The notes under the pieces: model-generated | Told to the model about the DNA's origin: nothing | Seen by the model: the letters and a program-made list of their open reading frames with translations, nothing else | The model's database searches: none | NCBI RefSeq assembly: GCF_000003815.2 | Contig: NC_049986.1 | Location: forward strand, 24,334,952-24,398,951 | Direction: 5' to 3' | Length of the DNA: 64,000 nucleotides | DNA from: Branchiostoma floridae | Taxonomy: Eukaryota; Chordata; Leptocardii; Amphioxiformes; Branchiostomatidae | Program-made: the position numbers and the translations under genes | Part shown: positions 46,146-58,751 of the stretch, one piece after another | Layout of the letters: the number at the start of each line of letters is the position of its first letter | Position numbering within the stretch: position 1 is the first letter of the stretch

Positions 46146-49100
46146 ACACACCCTACGATCTTCAGCTGGCCGGCTGACTCCTCTCCATTAAGGGTCCAGG
46201 CGACTCTTGTACTGTCAAAACTTTTCATATATGATCATATCGATAGAGATATTTACCGATACACGTGACGTTTCTCCCAGACCAGGTGCCATCAGCTTGG
46301 CAGGTCCGCCTGCCGTTGCCGCTCACGTGTAGTTCATAGCCTGGGTCACAGGTGAAGCTGCAGTTCTCAGGAAACCGGAAGGTGGAGCCGTTGTCACAGG
46401 TCATTCTCCCGTTGGTGGGACTGCGCAGGACCGGGCATCGTACACCTGGAGTAATATAGACGTGCTCTGCAGTTATGTGTTGAATCGCAACTTATTTCTT
46501 GGAGAATGGTACCTTTAAACTCTAAGACGTCATTGATCTTGACCTTGGAACTTTTAGTGACAATGTTTTTCCATGTCTTTGACATTGACATTTGCTCCAC
46601 GTGCACTAGCTGAATGCTTCCACTTTTGTTATAGTATATACTACTGGGCCCTCTTGGACATCACATTAAAGTTGAAGGTGCGACTCAGAAATCTTGCAAT
46701 AAAATAAAGAGATAAATATTAGACATTATTTAAGAGGTCATCACAAGACACTTGATACATACCGATACACCCTGCGTCGTTACCAGACCAGGTAGCGTCA
46801 GCCTGACAGCGCCTCACACTGCTGCTTGTGGGAGTCAGCTCGTAGCCCGGTTGGACGTCGCAGGCGAAGCTGCAGGCCTCGGGATAGCGGAAGTTGTAGC
46901 CGCCATTACACGTCATCCTGCCATGCTGGGGACTGGACAGGTCCGGGCATTTCACAGCTGAAATACAAACGGGCTTTGATAAGCACTGTATCATGAAAAA
47001 GTGGGTATACTGTAACTAAATGATATATACATATATATGATTCTACTGCAAAATGCTCCAGGCTCTATCAACATAAGAGGCATTGAAAAATCGATGTTGT
47101 GAAAGTATCGACAGCTATGACCTAAAGAAAATTGAGTCCCGAACTTTTGATTGCATATGATGATCACATATCTAAATTTGCTGGCTTTCTCAATTGTCAA
47201 GTAGGCGGACTACCCCAATTGACTGTCCCAAACCCGATTACAAAGGAGAAGTAAGACGCCATAAAGTCTCAAGTCTCATATGTACCTAGACAATGTGTAG
47301 TCCCAGTGCTGTTAATGTCAACAGGAATGGTCCAGTTTCCGTCATGTCCACAGGAGTACTCGGCATAGATCAGCCTGTCGTAACCATGGTTACAGTGGAG
47401 CACGCAGACGACTTCGTACTCCGGCTCTGTGCTGGTAGCTGATTGGCAGGTGTCGGCTGCGGAGGATGTCGGGATAGAACACGAGAAGAACCCGTTCTCC
47501 GGTTCAGCGACCTGTGGAGATGCGGCAGTGAGAGACAAACATTTATGTCATACCCGTGACGCGAAAACGTTCGATACGGGTGTTCCGGACCGTGTCATAA
47601 CTTCCGTATCGTATCACACAGGTTCGACGTTTGTATTACACAGGCTTCCTTCGAATAAATCGACCTTTTTCGAACGGACCGAATACGGCACGGTTAAAAA
47701 TTCGAATACCGGATTCGGACGTTAGAATTGCTGTTGTTACAATCTTTTGTTCGAGGACACAACATTTTCTCAACTACTGGTGCATTTCGCATCGAAATAT
47801 GTGTTTTCTCAGGTGGACATGACATAGATAAAATACAATACGGTGTATTCCGCATCACCCTCGGTCGCAGCCCTCCCGCAGGTCGGATCGGCCTTCGGTC
47901 GTCGGGCGATCCTTCCCGCGGTCGGACTGGAACCTCGGGTGATACGGAATACACCTTGTTGTATTCTATATGTATAGCGCGTTTACGTCATAGTGACATT
48001 ATAGCTTACAAACAGATTTAGCCTCCTTGATTGTGGAGTGAATAGATCCAAGATGGCTGCCTGTCATTCCTCTTCATCTAAAACATATTTTCCTTTGAAT
48101 GGCAGATGTCACTCCAAAGCTAGTCAAGTTTCCGTTTGTGGTCGAGGGTACCAGTCTAATTTCCTTGCTCGAGTCGTTGGAAACAACTTCGAATCATTAG
48201 CTTTTTTCGGGACGTGTGGGGCGGGGTTTGCTACTAACCGGAAAATCCGGACAGGCGGTCCGCTCACAGTGTCTCCCGTCCCCGACCGTCCCGACCCGGC
48301 AGCGGCAGCTGAAGGCCTGGTGGCCCGTCAGGCTGCAGACCCCGTGCTCAGGGTGGCAGTCGTGCAGCCCGAGCTGGCAGTAGTCAGACGGGACACAGCT
48401 AAAGAACGGGTTTCATATTCTCAGTCAAAATGTTCTACAAGCAACTGAAACCACTATACTGAGGCATGACATCTGTTCTAAATTTGACTAGATTTACACT
48501 CAAGATCCGGCTGACTTTTCAGGATAAAATATAGCAAAAAAAACGTAATAAGAATGCTGTACCAGTGCCGGTTTTCGTTGACCACCCGAATGGATTCGGC
48601 CCGAAAAGGCAATGGTGTTTAATGTCGTATCAGGGATCGTTGTGTAGGAAGTACCTTGAGGGAAACACATTAGGTATCAAGTAAGATCGCCTTTATAATA
48701 TGTGAAAATAATACTTATTTACCTCGGCTTGTTCCATTCTCCACTTGCCATGCACCTGAAGTTGAAGAGACGGTGGAGCAGGTGGCCGCTCTCGTCGGCA
48801 ACTTTGTAGCCCGGCTCACACGTCAGGCGGCAGGAGTCCTGGTACCTGGTGCCGCTGCACGTCAGGCGGCCATGGGCCGGGGTCTGTGTGTTATAAAAAT
48901 ATTTATTTCATTGTCCTATGTGACATTATTGAACACTTCAAAAAGCATCAAAGCTACAGTCAATGATAGCCTTTGGCTGCTATATTGCCTCAACTTGTTT
49001 GCTTGTTGTGCGTGAGGATACGTACAGAAAGATTGCCGCAGTCCTTCTTCTGACAGAGCAGATCTGGTCCTCCAACAACAGACTGGAGCGCTAGAATCAT

Positions 49101-52100
49101 AAAGGATTATAGTTAGCCATTTTTCAAATGTCGTTAGCAAAGCAAAAGAGGTCTGCTACAATCATGTGTTTTAAAAGATTGTATTAACTATGCACATCGG
49201 TTTAATGTTATGAAATGTACTTGATCAGAAATGGTCGCTGGAAAAGCAGCGGCAAACCCTACCTTCCGCCTGTAGGCTCCAATTGCCGGTAATGTGACAA
49301 GTCACGTTCTGGAGGTTCGTTCCTTCGTACCCGTCCGCACAGGTGACTCCGCAGGTGTTCCCGTAGGTGTGTCCGCTGGTGCACCGGATGGAGGTGTGTG
49401 GGAACTCGGGAGGGGATCCGCAACTCACTGGTGGAAATAGATGACAGCCTAGTTAGAATCTTCAAAACGTAACCCGCATAATTTGCAATCAAACTTAGAT
49501 TCTTATCATAGTGCCATCATATCGGAGTAACTCCTTTACATTTGATCATGCTGCATAATACGTAGTGAAAGGGTAAACAGGGCTATTTTCATTCAAAGCT
49601 AGGTATGAGCATGATGTATGTACCACCCAAGGAAATTATATCCTGTTACCTGGGATGCACTCTGGTTCTCCACTCCAGGTGGGTTTGTCTCCGTGAACCT
49701 GGCAGGTGAAGTTGTCCTGAATCAGCCGTTCGTACCCGTCATGACAGGTGAGATGGCACGTCTCACCGTACGTCGTACCTGTACAGCTGACGTCACCGTG
49801 TTCAGGCGTCTGTGAGCAGAGGAGGTGAGTGAAACATTTTCTACAGGGATTTCTACTTATAGATTGTAACAACAGATTGATGGATAACTGACTCAAATTG
49901 AATTCATTAGATCAATATATTGATTATTAAGTATACACTTCTTTCAAATTGATAAAAATGTAGCGATGAGATATTCACCAGATACCAGAAGATAAGGATA
50001 CATAAGATGCTCACCGAAATACTTCCACAGTCAGCGATGACACAAACCAGAGTTTGTGGGATAACGTTGTCTGCAAAAGGGAAAAGTACGATGCTCACAT
50101 AGTCTGTATCTGTATCTGTATATACACTTCACTGTCAAATCAACGTTCCAAACCCCAGTCTATAATCATATATGTTATGAGACTATCTTGACAAAGATCA
50201 AACGCCCGATGCAAAATAGAAAGAAAAAATCATTCATAAGGTATATGTTTTGATGCAGAATAGTGTATTATTTCCCAAACCTGCTGATAACGCATTTTCC
50301 ATCTCCGTCGTGTTTTCTCCGCGAAAGGTTATCCAGTTTCCGGTCCAGCTGCAGCCCAGGGTGTCGTTTGTTTCCGGTACGTACCGCATGTCACAGATGA
50401 CGTCACAGCGGTCCGAGAACACGTGACCCTGGCACAGGTACGAGCCGTGCGGGGGGTCCTCAGGTAGGCTGCAGTTTACTAAATGCAAAATATATTGGAA
50501 ACATCATAAGGAACATTGACTTGACATTGAGATCAAATGATCTACTTGAAAAGCTTTGGAAGTGATCATCTATAGCGACTGACAAAACTTGATGTTTGCT
50601 TGACCGGTACTTGCATTGTAATGGGCGTGATCGTTGTGATGAATATATATAATTTTCTTCGAGTTCTAGAAGAGCTGACCGTTGGACAGTGTCAATCAGT
50701 AACCGTAGACATAGTTGCGAGCCTAATGATAATAGTCTCAATGTCCTGAAGCCATGCACGTTAGTCAAGTCAAGTTTATTGCACAACGATTGTAACAGGT
50801 ACAATGTTTGGCAAATAACGTATACCTAACAACTACAAATACAGTACAGGGTGCGTGCCGGGGCAGGTAGCCTCGCTCACAAACCACTCTGGCTTCTAAC
50901 ATTTAATCACATAAATAACGCCCTACCTGGGTCGCACAGTGCGGGTTTGTCCCATTGTCCTGAAGCCGTGCACGTCAGTACAGGGTACCGGGGCAAGTAG
51001 CCTCGCTCACAAACCACTCTGGCTTCTAACATTTAATCACATAAATAACGCCCTACCTGGGTCGCACAGTGCGGGTTTGTCCCATTGTCCTGAAGCCGTG
51101 CACGTCAGTACAGGGTACCGGGGCAAGTAGCCTCGCTCACAAACCACTCTGGCTTCTGACATGTACGTGGTTGTGCTGCTGTTCACTTGACCATGAGCTA
51201 AATTCTTGGAATAGGAGAAAGACTTGTTAGTCGTTTTTCCTTCAAAGATTCTGTTTATTTTTTTTTTTTTTCATTTAACCAGGCTGGAAGCATATCGCCT
51301 GACGGCATTGATATCTGTTAATTACAAAGTAATGTACATGTACGTCTGTAAAAACCAGATAAAAGATTAGATATATGTACCTCATAGTCTTCACTACAAA
51401 CCACGGTTCTGCAAACGGGATGTCTGGTGGCCCCAAATGTCTCTGCAAACAGGAAGACAGAAGCTGTCAAATTACACAAATGTCTACAAGATATCCGTTA
51501 GAGAACATTATCTATGGGCACCTTTAGAAGATTACGTATACATTAATTCATCTAATGCAACAGAAGCTTAATGGTGCATCCAAAATATACTAGGTTTTTT
51601 GTACTAGACTATTATATGCTCTCTTGGGCAGATGATAAATCCTCTCCTAGGCCGATGATAAATCCTAAAGCCGATGATAAATCCTCTCTAAGGCAAAGGA
51701 TATATTCTATCTCAGCCAGAGGATATATCCTCCTAAGGCAGATGATATATCCTCTCTAAGGTACAGGATATATCCACTCTAAGGCCGATGATATATCCTC
51801 TCTAAGGCAGAGGATATATCATCTCTAAGGCAGAGGATATATCCCCTCTCAGGTATGTAATATATCCTCCCTCAGGCTGAGGATATATCCTCCCCAAGGC
51901 CGATGATATATCCTCTCTAAGGCAGAGGATATACCCTCTCTAAGGCCGATGATATATCCTCTGTAAAGCAGATGAAATATTCTCCGTAAGGCAGAGGATA
52001 TATCCAACAATGTGTATTTCAAAACAATAAATTTTCTGACTTACCTAGTCGAGACAGAACGTCCAGGAAGTCCAGGTTGGCGACGATATGCTCGATATTT

Positions 52101-55100
52101 GGACCGACCCAGATCAGCAACTGTCGCATCATGTCAAAGTCGATGATATTGTTCTCCGAGATCATGTCTAGATATGTATCCACAATAGAAAGGTTAGGGA
52201 CGTAGTCAAGCTTCACTAAAATGTTTAAAGCAACGTCCGCGTAAATTTCGTCGGGGATGCCAAGGTACTCTAACGCCCGAGGGTCGGTGTTCGGCATCGT
52301 GTCGGCAGCCCGACCGACGCCGACGAGCGTCAACACGACTTCGGGCTGGATCGGTGCCCATCGGCCGCGGTTGCAGAACAGCAGGCCTGCGTCATCGGTC
52401 TGATAACCCACGTGACATTTAGCGATGCACATGCGCACGTAGATGTTGTAGTGAGCGATTTTGGCGCAGCTGAAGTTGCCGTGACGTAGGTCTGGGAGGG
52501 ACTCGGGGAGGGACGTGCTGCCGCAAACTGGAAAGAAGTAAAGGACACTCAATTCAATAGTATCTCTTCTGCCATACTGGTCTCTGCCTGGAACACTCAT
52601 ACTCAGAAATGACTTAAGCTAACGTAGAACAGCTGATGTTTAACTCTTCTTTGGCTCATCATCATCATTATTACTAGTATCACGGGCGGGTTGTCCGGAC
52701 GGGTCTACTCTCTCCTTGTCAGAAATAAGTGGTCGAAAGACTTACGTTCTTCCACAGAAGGCGGCAGGGCCGGCTGCTGCACGGTGCCGGGAGGCTGTAT
52801 CTCTGACGCGTTCCGCCCTCCGGCCAGCGCCAACCGGTACCACCTCTGCATCTCCGGGGAAAACTGCTCAACCCACGCGGGTAGGGGCTCTGGAGGCGTG
52901 TACACTGTCGAAAAAAAATCAGAAAAAACAAACAACGTTCTTGGCCTGAGAGTGGAATACTACAAGACATGCAGAAGGTATAGAAATAGAAAAAAGAGTA
53001 GCTATTGCTTTAATAAAAGAAGCCTTATGGTCTTTTCAGAGATCTTTCGGAAAACGGCTTCCAAGCAGACAGAAAAAAATAACATTCCTCCTGTAATTTT
53101 CTATAAAAAAACACACGGGGTTTCATTTGTAGCAGGGGTGATAAGATAGCATCTAAAGAAAATAAGAGATCGAAGAAGCAGCTCTCTGGCACTACTTTCG
53201 TCAGGAGCCGTTCTTTGAATACCGCATCTGCCATAGCTTCAACGGTAATAAAGTAGCAGATGATGGTAAAAGCTAGAGTTAGCTACGATACTCACATGAT
53301 AGGACGTTGGTCTTGAAAAGAACAGCGAGCACCACAGCCGTCAGGGCGGCCAGGCAGTAGAAGATGGCGGCGAGGATGACCAGCGTGTCCGGCCCTTTCC
53401 TGCGCGGCGGGTTCAGGGCGGAGCCGTACCCGTACAGCGGCGGGCCGTACGGCCTCCAGACGCCGGCGGGCTTCAGGTGTTTCCTGGTGAAGAGGGAGTC
53501 ACAGCTCGGCTGCCTTCTGAGAGGTACCTGCGATAGAAACAAAGTATCAGAAAAAAACAAAAACACAGGATATGGAAACGTCATTTATCTACATCGCTGG
53601 GGACTTAAAATCAAGATAAAGAACAGAAATTCTAAAGACAACTTGATAACAGAGAAGAAACAGACAGCACTTATTACTTGCCTTTTCTACCTTTGGCTTT
53701 GACGCCACTGATGTTTTGTCGTCGGATTCATCGTACTGAAGTTCCATTGTTTTTTCCTCAACGGCAACACACCTTGGAACAGATTATGTATCATTTAGCC
53801 CGTGTTGGAACTGTTCTACATGCTTATATAATTATAATCTCTAATTAAAGTTAATAAAGCGTCACCATTGAAAAAAAACATGCTGGGGAAGCCTATGACG
53901 TACCGATCATCTGGGAGGTCCTCAAGCGGTGTAGGGTATGTGGGGATGTCTTCGTCGTCACTTTCACTGTTGGATTTTGGTGTTTCTTTCGTCTAAGACA
54001 TCGAAAAAGTGTCAGGTATATAAAGCTAGACACGACACATTACATTGTAAGGCATGGTGTTTTATGAGCTAATGCTTTTGCAGACTCTATACACAGATGC
54101 GCATAATCGCAGGACAAGGGGACAAGGGAAGCATTCTGGCTGACTGTGTAGATATTATACCTTGAACAACAGAGAAGATGGCTGCAATGAATATAGCAAT
54201 TATAGCATCAATTCCAACGACCGGTATTCAAATTTTTGACGGCGGCCTGTGTGTATATCAATTATTCCATCCGGGAAGGCTTCACGTGTGTGATAACTGT
54301 AGAAGCCCGTGTAATAACCCAAGTTATCACCCAGACCAGGACGCCTGTATCGAACTTATCGTGGCCCAAGTATGATATAAAAGCCAAAACTTGAAAACTT
54401 CCTACCTTGGGTTCCTGGTGGTCCTCCCGTACGGAAATGTTTGCCCATGTGAAGGAACTTTTAGGCCGTGTAGACGAGGGCGGGCGCGCAGGCTAGGGAT
54501 GGACATAATGAAACTGACGTTTAGATAGGATAAAAAAAAACAATTGGTCTCTATCAAACAATCGTATTGGATATTTAAAAGTACACTCCTTGGGGGGGAG
54601 GGGGGCAAAAAGTGACCTAGGACGTAACATGCATTGGCATAATACCGGTCATAAGCCTTATACCGGTCGATTAAAAATAGTGGAACTTAAAGAGATCTAC
54701 ACATGCAACAATAGTTATTTCTGAGGTATGCACACTTCAGACATCTAGGTGTCCAATACATCATTTACAAAGCATCGATAACAATGCATTCGAAGACAAC
54801 AAGGCCAAAAGTTTTCAGGTCATTTTCGGGGCAGGCGAGCTCGTCGTGGGACAAACACACTGTCACGTTCATCGCCAGATTTGTAGATAATAATCACATG
54901 TGCTCACGGCACAAGACGAGCATGATTCAACAGCAATCTTGAATTTCTTTTGGTGACCTACAACTCGTGTAAAAGTGTGAGGAACCGTTGCATTATCGCC
55001 CGGATCTACGGCTGAATGGGTCAAATTGAACGTACGCCGCCATTTTCCCGCCATTTTTAATGCTACGGCCAGCAGTAAAGTTTTACGTCATAGCGGTTGT

Positions 55101-56016
55101 GACGGATCAAAATTAAATGAAAATTCTTGTCAGTATACGCCCATTTTCTCATGACTTTTTGTATGCTCATGCAGATTTTTGTTTTGTGCAACTACTAACA
55201 GGAAAGAAAGGAACAACAGAGGATGTATAAAGGTACATAGCGGCAGTTAATTGTGCCGTGTTTCGTTCGACCGGTATAGTGCACCCCCTTCCAACCACGC
55301 GCCCGTTCTCCGTGCAATTCCGCGGTGTGTTCCAATTACGATATTATGTTTTTAGCAGGACCAGAGAGACAAAATAATTTACACAGAAGAAGTGGCAAAG
55401 GTAAGCTGTAACAGCAACATGTAACTGGAGAAAATGATGCGTTGATCATTTGCCAAATTAGCATTGCTTGAGAAATTGCAGTAAACCGACCGGTATTATG
55501 CCAATGGATGTTATTTATGAGTATGGCAAAATGAACACTATCAATTATCATCAATGAGTCGTAGCAATTTTTGATTGACGTATATATTTCAGGAACAAGA
55601 ATTTTCCAAAAGTCTGTGAAAGAATAGTTTAATGTATGGGAATAAAACATACTTGTTGTCAAAGCAAATTCAATTATTCAAACATGACGGCGAGAAGTAG
55701 ATTATGAAATGCAATAACAAATGTAAACAGGGCAGAATTTGTGATACAAGACAACGTAGAAATAGGGGGTATTTTGCTGGCAAAGTAAATAGAACCGCAT
55801 AAAGCTTACATTTCTTACCGGTATATTCCCCATGTCCCTTGTCGCCAATGTTGTCCCCGGCTTGTGTCTAGCCTTATGCCGTCTGCTTCGACTCCGTCCA
55901 GCCGAGTCACCCCGAGGCAGCAGGTGATCGCACCGGGTGGTCCAGGCTGTTTTAGTCGGGCCCTGAGTCGACCTGCCCCGAGGGAGCAGCTTGCTGCGGC
56001 CCAGTGACAACGACAT
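44697..56016 (-). CDS. Type II membrane protein with CCP modules, EGF and IgGFc-binding domain
   Basis: Twenty coding exons on the minus strand: 56016-55819, 54492-54406, 53992-53904, 53772-53691, 53527-53296, 52904-52746, 52527-52045, 51442-51381, 51204-51057, 50478-50281, 50070-50015, 49809-49650, 49427-49263, 49090-49026, 48883-48723, 48398-48239, 47511-47286, 46957-46763, 46445-46257, 46048-44697. All phases agree; the sum is 4467 bases, 1488 residues. Order: cytoplasmic tail (1-199), one membrane helix (about 200-223), stalk, about nine CCP-like modules with one EGF module (782-835) among them, and an IgGFc-binding domain (1039-1488). There is no N-terminal signal peptide; the internal helix with Arg-Arg-Lys before it suggests type II orientation. 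The ligand is unknown. By domain content it is a cell-surface recognition molecule, perhaps of innate immunity or mucosal surfaces. Confidence 0.85.
46107..46150. repeat. (CA)n microsatellite
   Basis: Nearly pure CA repeat in the last intron of the CCP receptor. Confidence 0.92.
46257..52904 (-). CDS. CCP/EGF ectodomain of the receptor (exons 6-19)
   Basis: Complement-control-protein modules with four Cys, a late Trp and HG(D/R/Q) turns lie in 52527-52045 (first part), 51442-51057, 50478-50281, 50070-49650, 49427-49263, 49090-48723, 47511-47286, 46957-46763 and 46445-46257. Three of them are split by a phase 0 intron after the first Cys pair (exons 8/9, 11/12, 14/15). Exon 16 (48398-48239) is an EGF module with the six-Cys pattern ending RCRVGTVGDGRHCE. 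After its CCP part, exon 7 encodes about 100 residues rich in Leu, Ile and Asp (YLGIPDEIYADVALNILVKL onward) that I do not recognise. Confidence 0.8.
47815..47975. mobile_element. Fold-back MITE-like element
   Basis: ATACAATACGGTGTATTCCG at about 47835 and its imperfect reverse complement (CGGAATACACCTTGTTGTAT) at about 47945 form arms of about 35 bases. They flank a GC-rich centre with CCTTCGGTCG repeats. No TSD was established. Confidence 0.6.
50763..50845 (-). mobile_element. LINE 3' end fragment
   Basis: GTTTATTGCACAACGATTGT and neighbouring bases repeat the 3' end of the LINE fragment at about 39815 in URM1 intron 1, in the same orientation. Confidence 0.7.
50846..51056 (-). repeat. Tandem duplication of the 3' half of CCP exon 9 with donor
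   Basis: The second half of exon 51204-51057 and its donor (CGACCCAG/GTAGGG) is repeated with a 130-base period. A nearly perfect copy has its donor at 50926-50921, and a truncated third copy lies at about 50846-50900. The copies lie in the downstream intron. Confidence 0.88.
51630..52010. repeat. AT-rich minisatellite with GATATATCC core
   Basis: About 17 units of about 22-23 bases (AGGATATATCCTCTCTAAGG with variants) fill most of the intron between exons 7 and 8. The core GGATATATCC is itself palindromic. Confidence 0.9.
53296..56016 (-). CDS. Cytoplasmic tail and membrane helix of the CCP receptor (exons 1-5)
   Basis: The start MSLSLGRSKLLPRGRSTQGP follows an acceptor four bases upstream, so a 5' UTR exon precedes it. 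The tail has two LLPRG motifs, a basic stretch (SRSRRHKARHKPG), acidic Ser-rich pieces (SNSESDDEDIPTYP, LQYDESDDKTS) of casein-kinase type, and a Pro/Tyr-Gly segment (YGPPLYGYGSALNPP). The membrane helix starts after RRKGPD and ends before KTNVLS. No signalling domain was recognised. Confidence 0.7.
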
Positions 56017-56364
56017 TGCTCTGAAGGAAATGTAAAATGGGTCGTAAATATGTACATGGCAAATGCTTTCTTTAAACATATAGTCCCTGAGTACAAGTCA
56101 ACCATGGGCATATATACACAGGCAATTGTAGTATTTGTAAACTAACACAATGTTTGCACCCGTTCGTCTTGCGACAATGCACTACAGTAAAGCCAGGCCA
56201 ATATTTTATTAGAACATCAACAGTATGAGGAAAAAGTCCGAACCTAGACACACAGTTTCAGGGAGTGAAAAGTCAGTTTTAATTTTTCTTCCCAGCCTTT
56301 TGTTTTCATGATGTCGGCTTGCTAAAATTTTCCATAACCAACAAATCGAATTATCCTGTCGTAT

Positions 56365-56440
56365 ACAAAACATTTTAGGACAGGGAATCGAACCACGAAA
56401 TTTTGAATTCTACGTCAGCACCACAAGGCCACTTTTTATT
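56365..56440 (-). mobile_element. tRNA-derived SINE fragment
   Basis: The minus strand shows GTGGCCTTGTGGTGCTGACG (A box) and GTGGTTCGATTCCCTG (B box) at tRNA spacing. It lies in the proposed first intron of the CCP receptor. Confidence 0.6.
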
Positions 56441-56575
56441 CCTATTGACTGTGCCATTCTTACGTCTTGCGTCGGACTCAAATTTAGATACGAGGATCGA
56501 CAATGGCTGTGTGTTTCACACGTATTTCTGACAGGCTCCAGCTCAAGCATCTTAACTAGAGAAAGACGCACTCAC

Positions 56576-56660
56576 CTGTGCTGTACCAGTGTTTCACACC
56601 TGTCCACACCTGGAAATGCCCTCCGTATGTGTTGTTGTCAGCTTATAAGGCACGCACACG
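56576..56660 (-). promoter_or_regulatory. Probable promoter and 5' UTR exon of the CCP receptor
   Basis: On the minus strand a donor GTGAGT follows GGTACAGCACAG (exon end 56576), and a TATA-like CTTATAAG lies at 56649-56642. Splicing from here to the acceptor just before 56020 would supply the missing 5' UTR. Confidence 0.45.
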
Positions 56661-57155
56661 GCTTTGATCAAAGCACTACAGCGTTTTGTATTTCCTAGTT
56701 AAAGTTTAACCAACACATTGTTGCGTCGGTCGGCAGGCGTTTGGATAATGACGTGGAAACCACAGAAGGACAGACTGGGTTATTCCCCCTTCACCTGCAC
56801 CAGTCGTGGTCTAAAATTAGAACACGACGTTTACGCTTCTCGGCTAAAGAGAGATTGGTGATTATTGATTATAGCTATAATTGTTATTTGCGGGGCCAAC
56901 TACTATAGGCTGTTTATCATTGATTGTTACCATTCTTATTGGGTGGGTCGACGGACCTTTTCTTGCAGCCAAGGGCTGAAACGCAGCTGCCATTCGGTGC
57001 TAACCCAGGTGACCACACGAACATGGGTTTTGTCCCAGACGCAACCATGGAACTGCAATGTTTTGAACCAATCGTACGAGGAAGGACCCGTAGTCCTATC
57101 AAAGGGCTTGGGTTCCTTTAACACACACACACACTGCACACATATACACTGATAC

Positions 57156-57189
<34 letters not shown>

Positions 57190-58751
57190 GCAATAATGAC
57201 ACGTGAATACGCTTTTTACGATTGCATTTTACCTTCACAGCACTTAGCGTTTCCTATTTAAAACAAGGCCTAGCTGTATGATGTCAATACCTCAATACTA
57301 AACCTATTTTACATTCTTTAAGAATGGTTTCTTAACATTAAGGTTACAATAAGCAATATTTGTCATCAAGTAGAGTCATTGTGAAGCATAAACAAGTCTT
57401 GTAAGCCCACATGTAATACATTTCTGTACGATGCTACCCTGTACACACTACAGGTGTATGTTTTTTTTTCTATTCTAAATCTTGGAAATCATATCGCCTT
57501 TGATAACTACTTATCTTGCCTCATAGAAAACGTAATCAGTCATCAGCGTCACGAAACTTTATTTGAATACACATCATACATTGTTTTTATATTTTGGTAA
57601 CTTTTAACTTCTAAAAATAAACAATAATGAGTGATTTGAATAGTAATGCATGCTAACTGCTTGTTAGATTTTGAAATCTAACTTTATACTTGTAATGTCT
57701 TTTTTAATGTACAGCAAGCAAAAATTTCATTTTCTGATAGATTATTTACATTTAGATTGGCTGACAAAGTACCTTATACTGTGTTGACAAATGCAAACTA
57801 AACCAATTTTCGTCACAATATAAAAGCGCAAAATAAAATAAAAATCTAATTCATCAATTACTGAACTCACAATCAAAGGCATCTGTACAATGTGGTATTT
57901 TGTCAACTTCAACAAGTCACGTCTGTTACAGGATTTGTTATATATTTCAGTCTCCAAGCAGATTAGCCAATCTCATTAGTCAGTATCAAAATCCAGTGGC
58001 GGTTTTACACTGCTTGGACGGCTACTAATCTCTAATGCCACCTGAATTTTTTTTTTCCACTTTGTGAGATCAAGAATTACCTCTATACTGAATTTTGCTT
58101 GACTCTCTGCTCATTCTATGAAAAAAAATGCCTCCCATGCTGTCTCACTGATGCTACCAGAAGGTTCAGTGTTCTAAGTTGGTCCGCTTCTAGCATCGTG
58201 TCGAAAACGGTAAGTTTTCTATACAGAAGTCGAATGATCAATTTCACTTGGCTTCTACAAATGTCTACAAGTAAGATCACCCCTGCTCGCAGGCAGGCAT
58301 GAACTCTTCCTGACAGGTTCCAGACATTTAGTCTGTTTATCCTATTTTTTGTGAACTCTGCTACCTTTAAACATGCTATGAGATAACTCGTTAACCAGGC
58401 TAACGCACTAGCTTAACCAAGCAATTAGCCACGGTAGCCTGTTTACCAAATTAACTGACTTAACTAAACTGTAAGCCAAGGTTAGCCAAGGTCGGCTCCA
58501 GTCACTCAGAATTCTTGCTTAAGTGATTCTGAGTCTTTTTAATTAGTCACCCTGCTCTTGACCATCACGGTAATTTGCACACATCCCGTTAGGTCCATTG
58601 ACAATTCAAAGATCTGTCAGATGTTCTAACCTGGCTAAAGTTTAATGATCTTATCACATCTCTCAATCAAGATAGATATCTACTACTACATTAAAACTTT
58701 TCAATTATTCCACATTCCCTGGCAACATCTCCTCCCTTTCTTGGTTATCAC
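56661..58751. other. Intergenic and 3' UTR DNA between the two receptor genes
   Basis: It has a (CA)n tract at 57122-57185 and is AT-rich. On the minus strand an AATAAA (57563-57558) lies about 1.2 kb after the TIR stop and could end that transcript; another AATAAA cluster is near 57840. No additional exon found. Confidence 0.5.
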
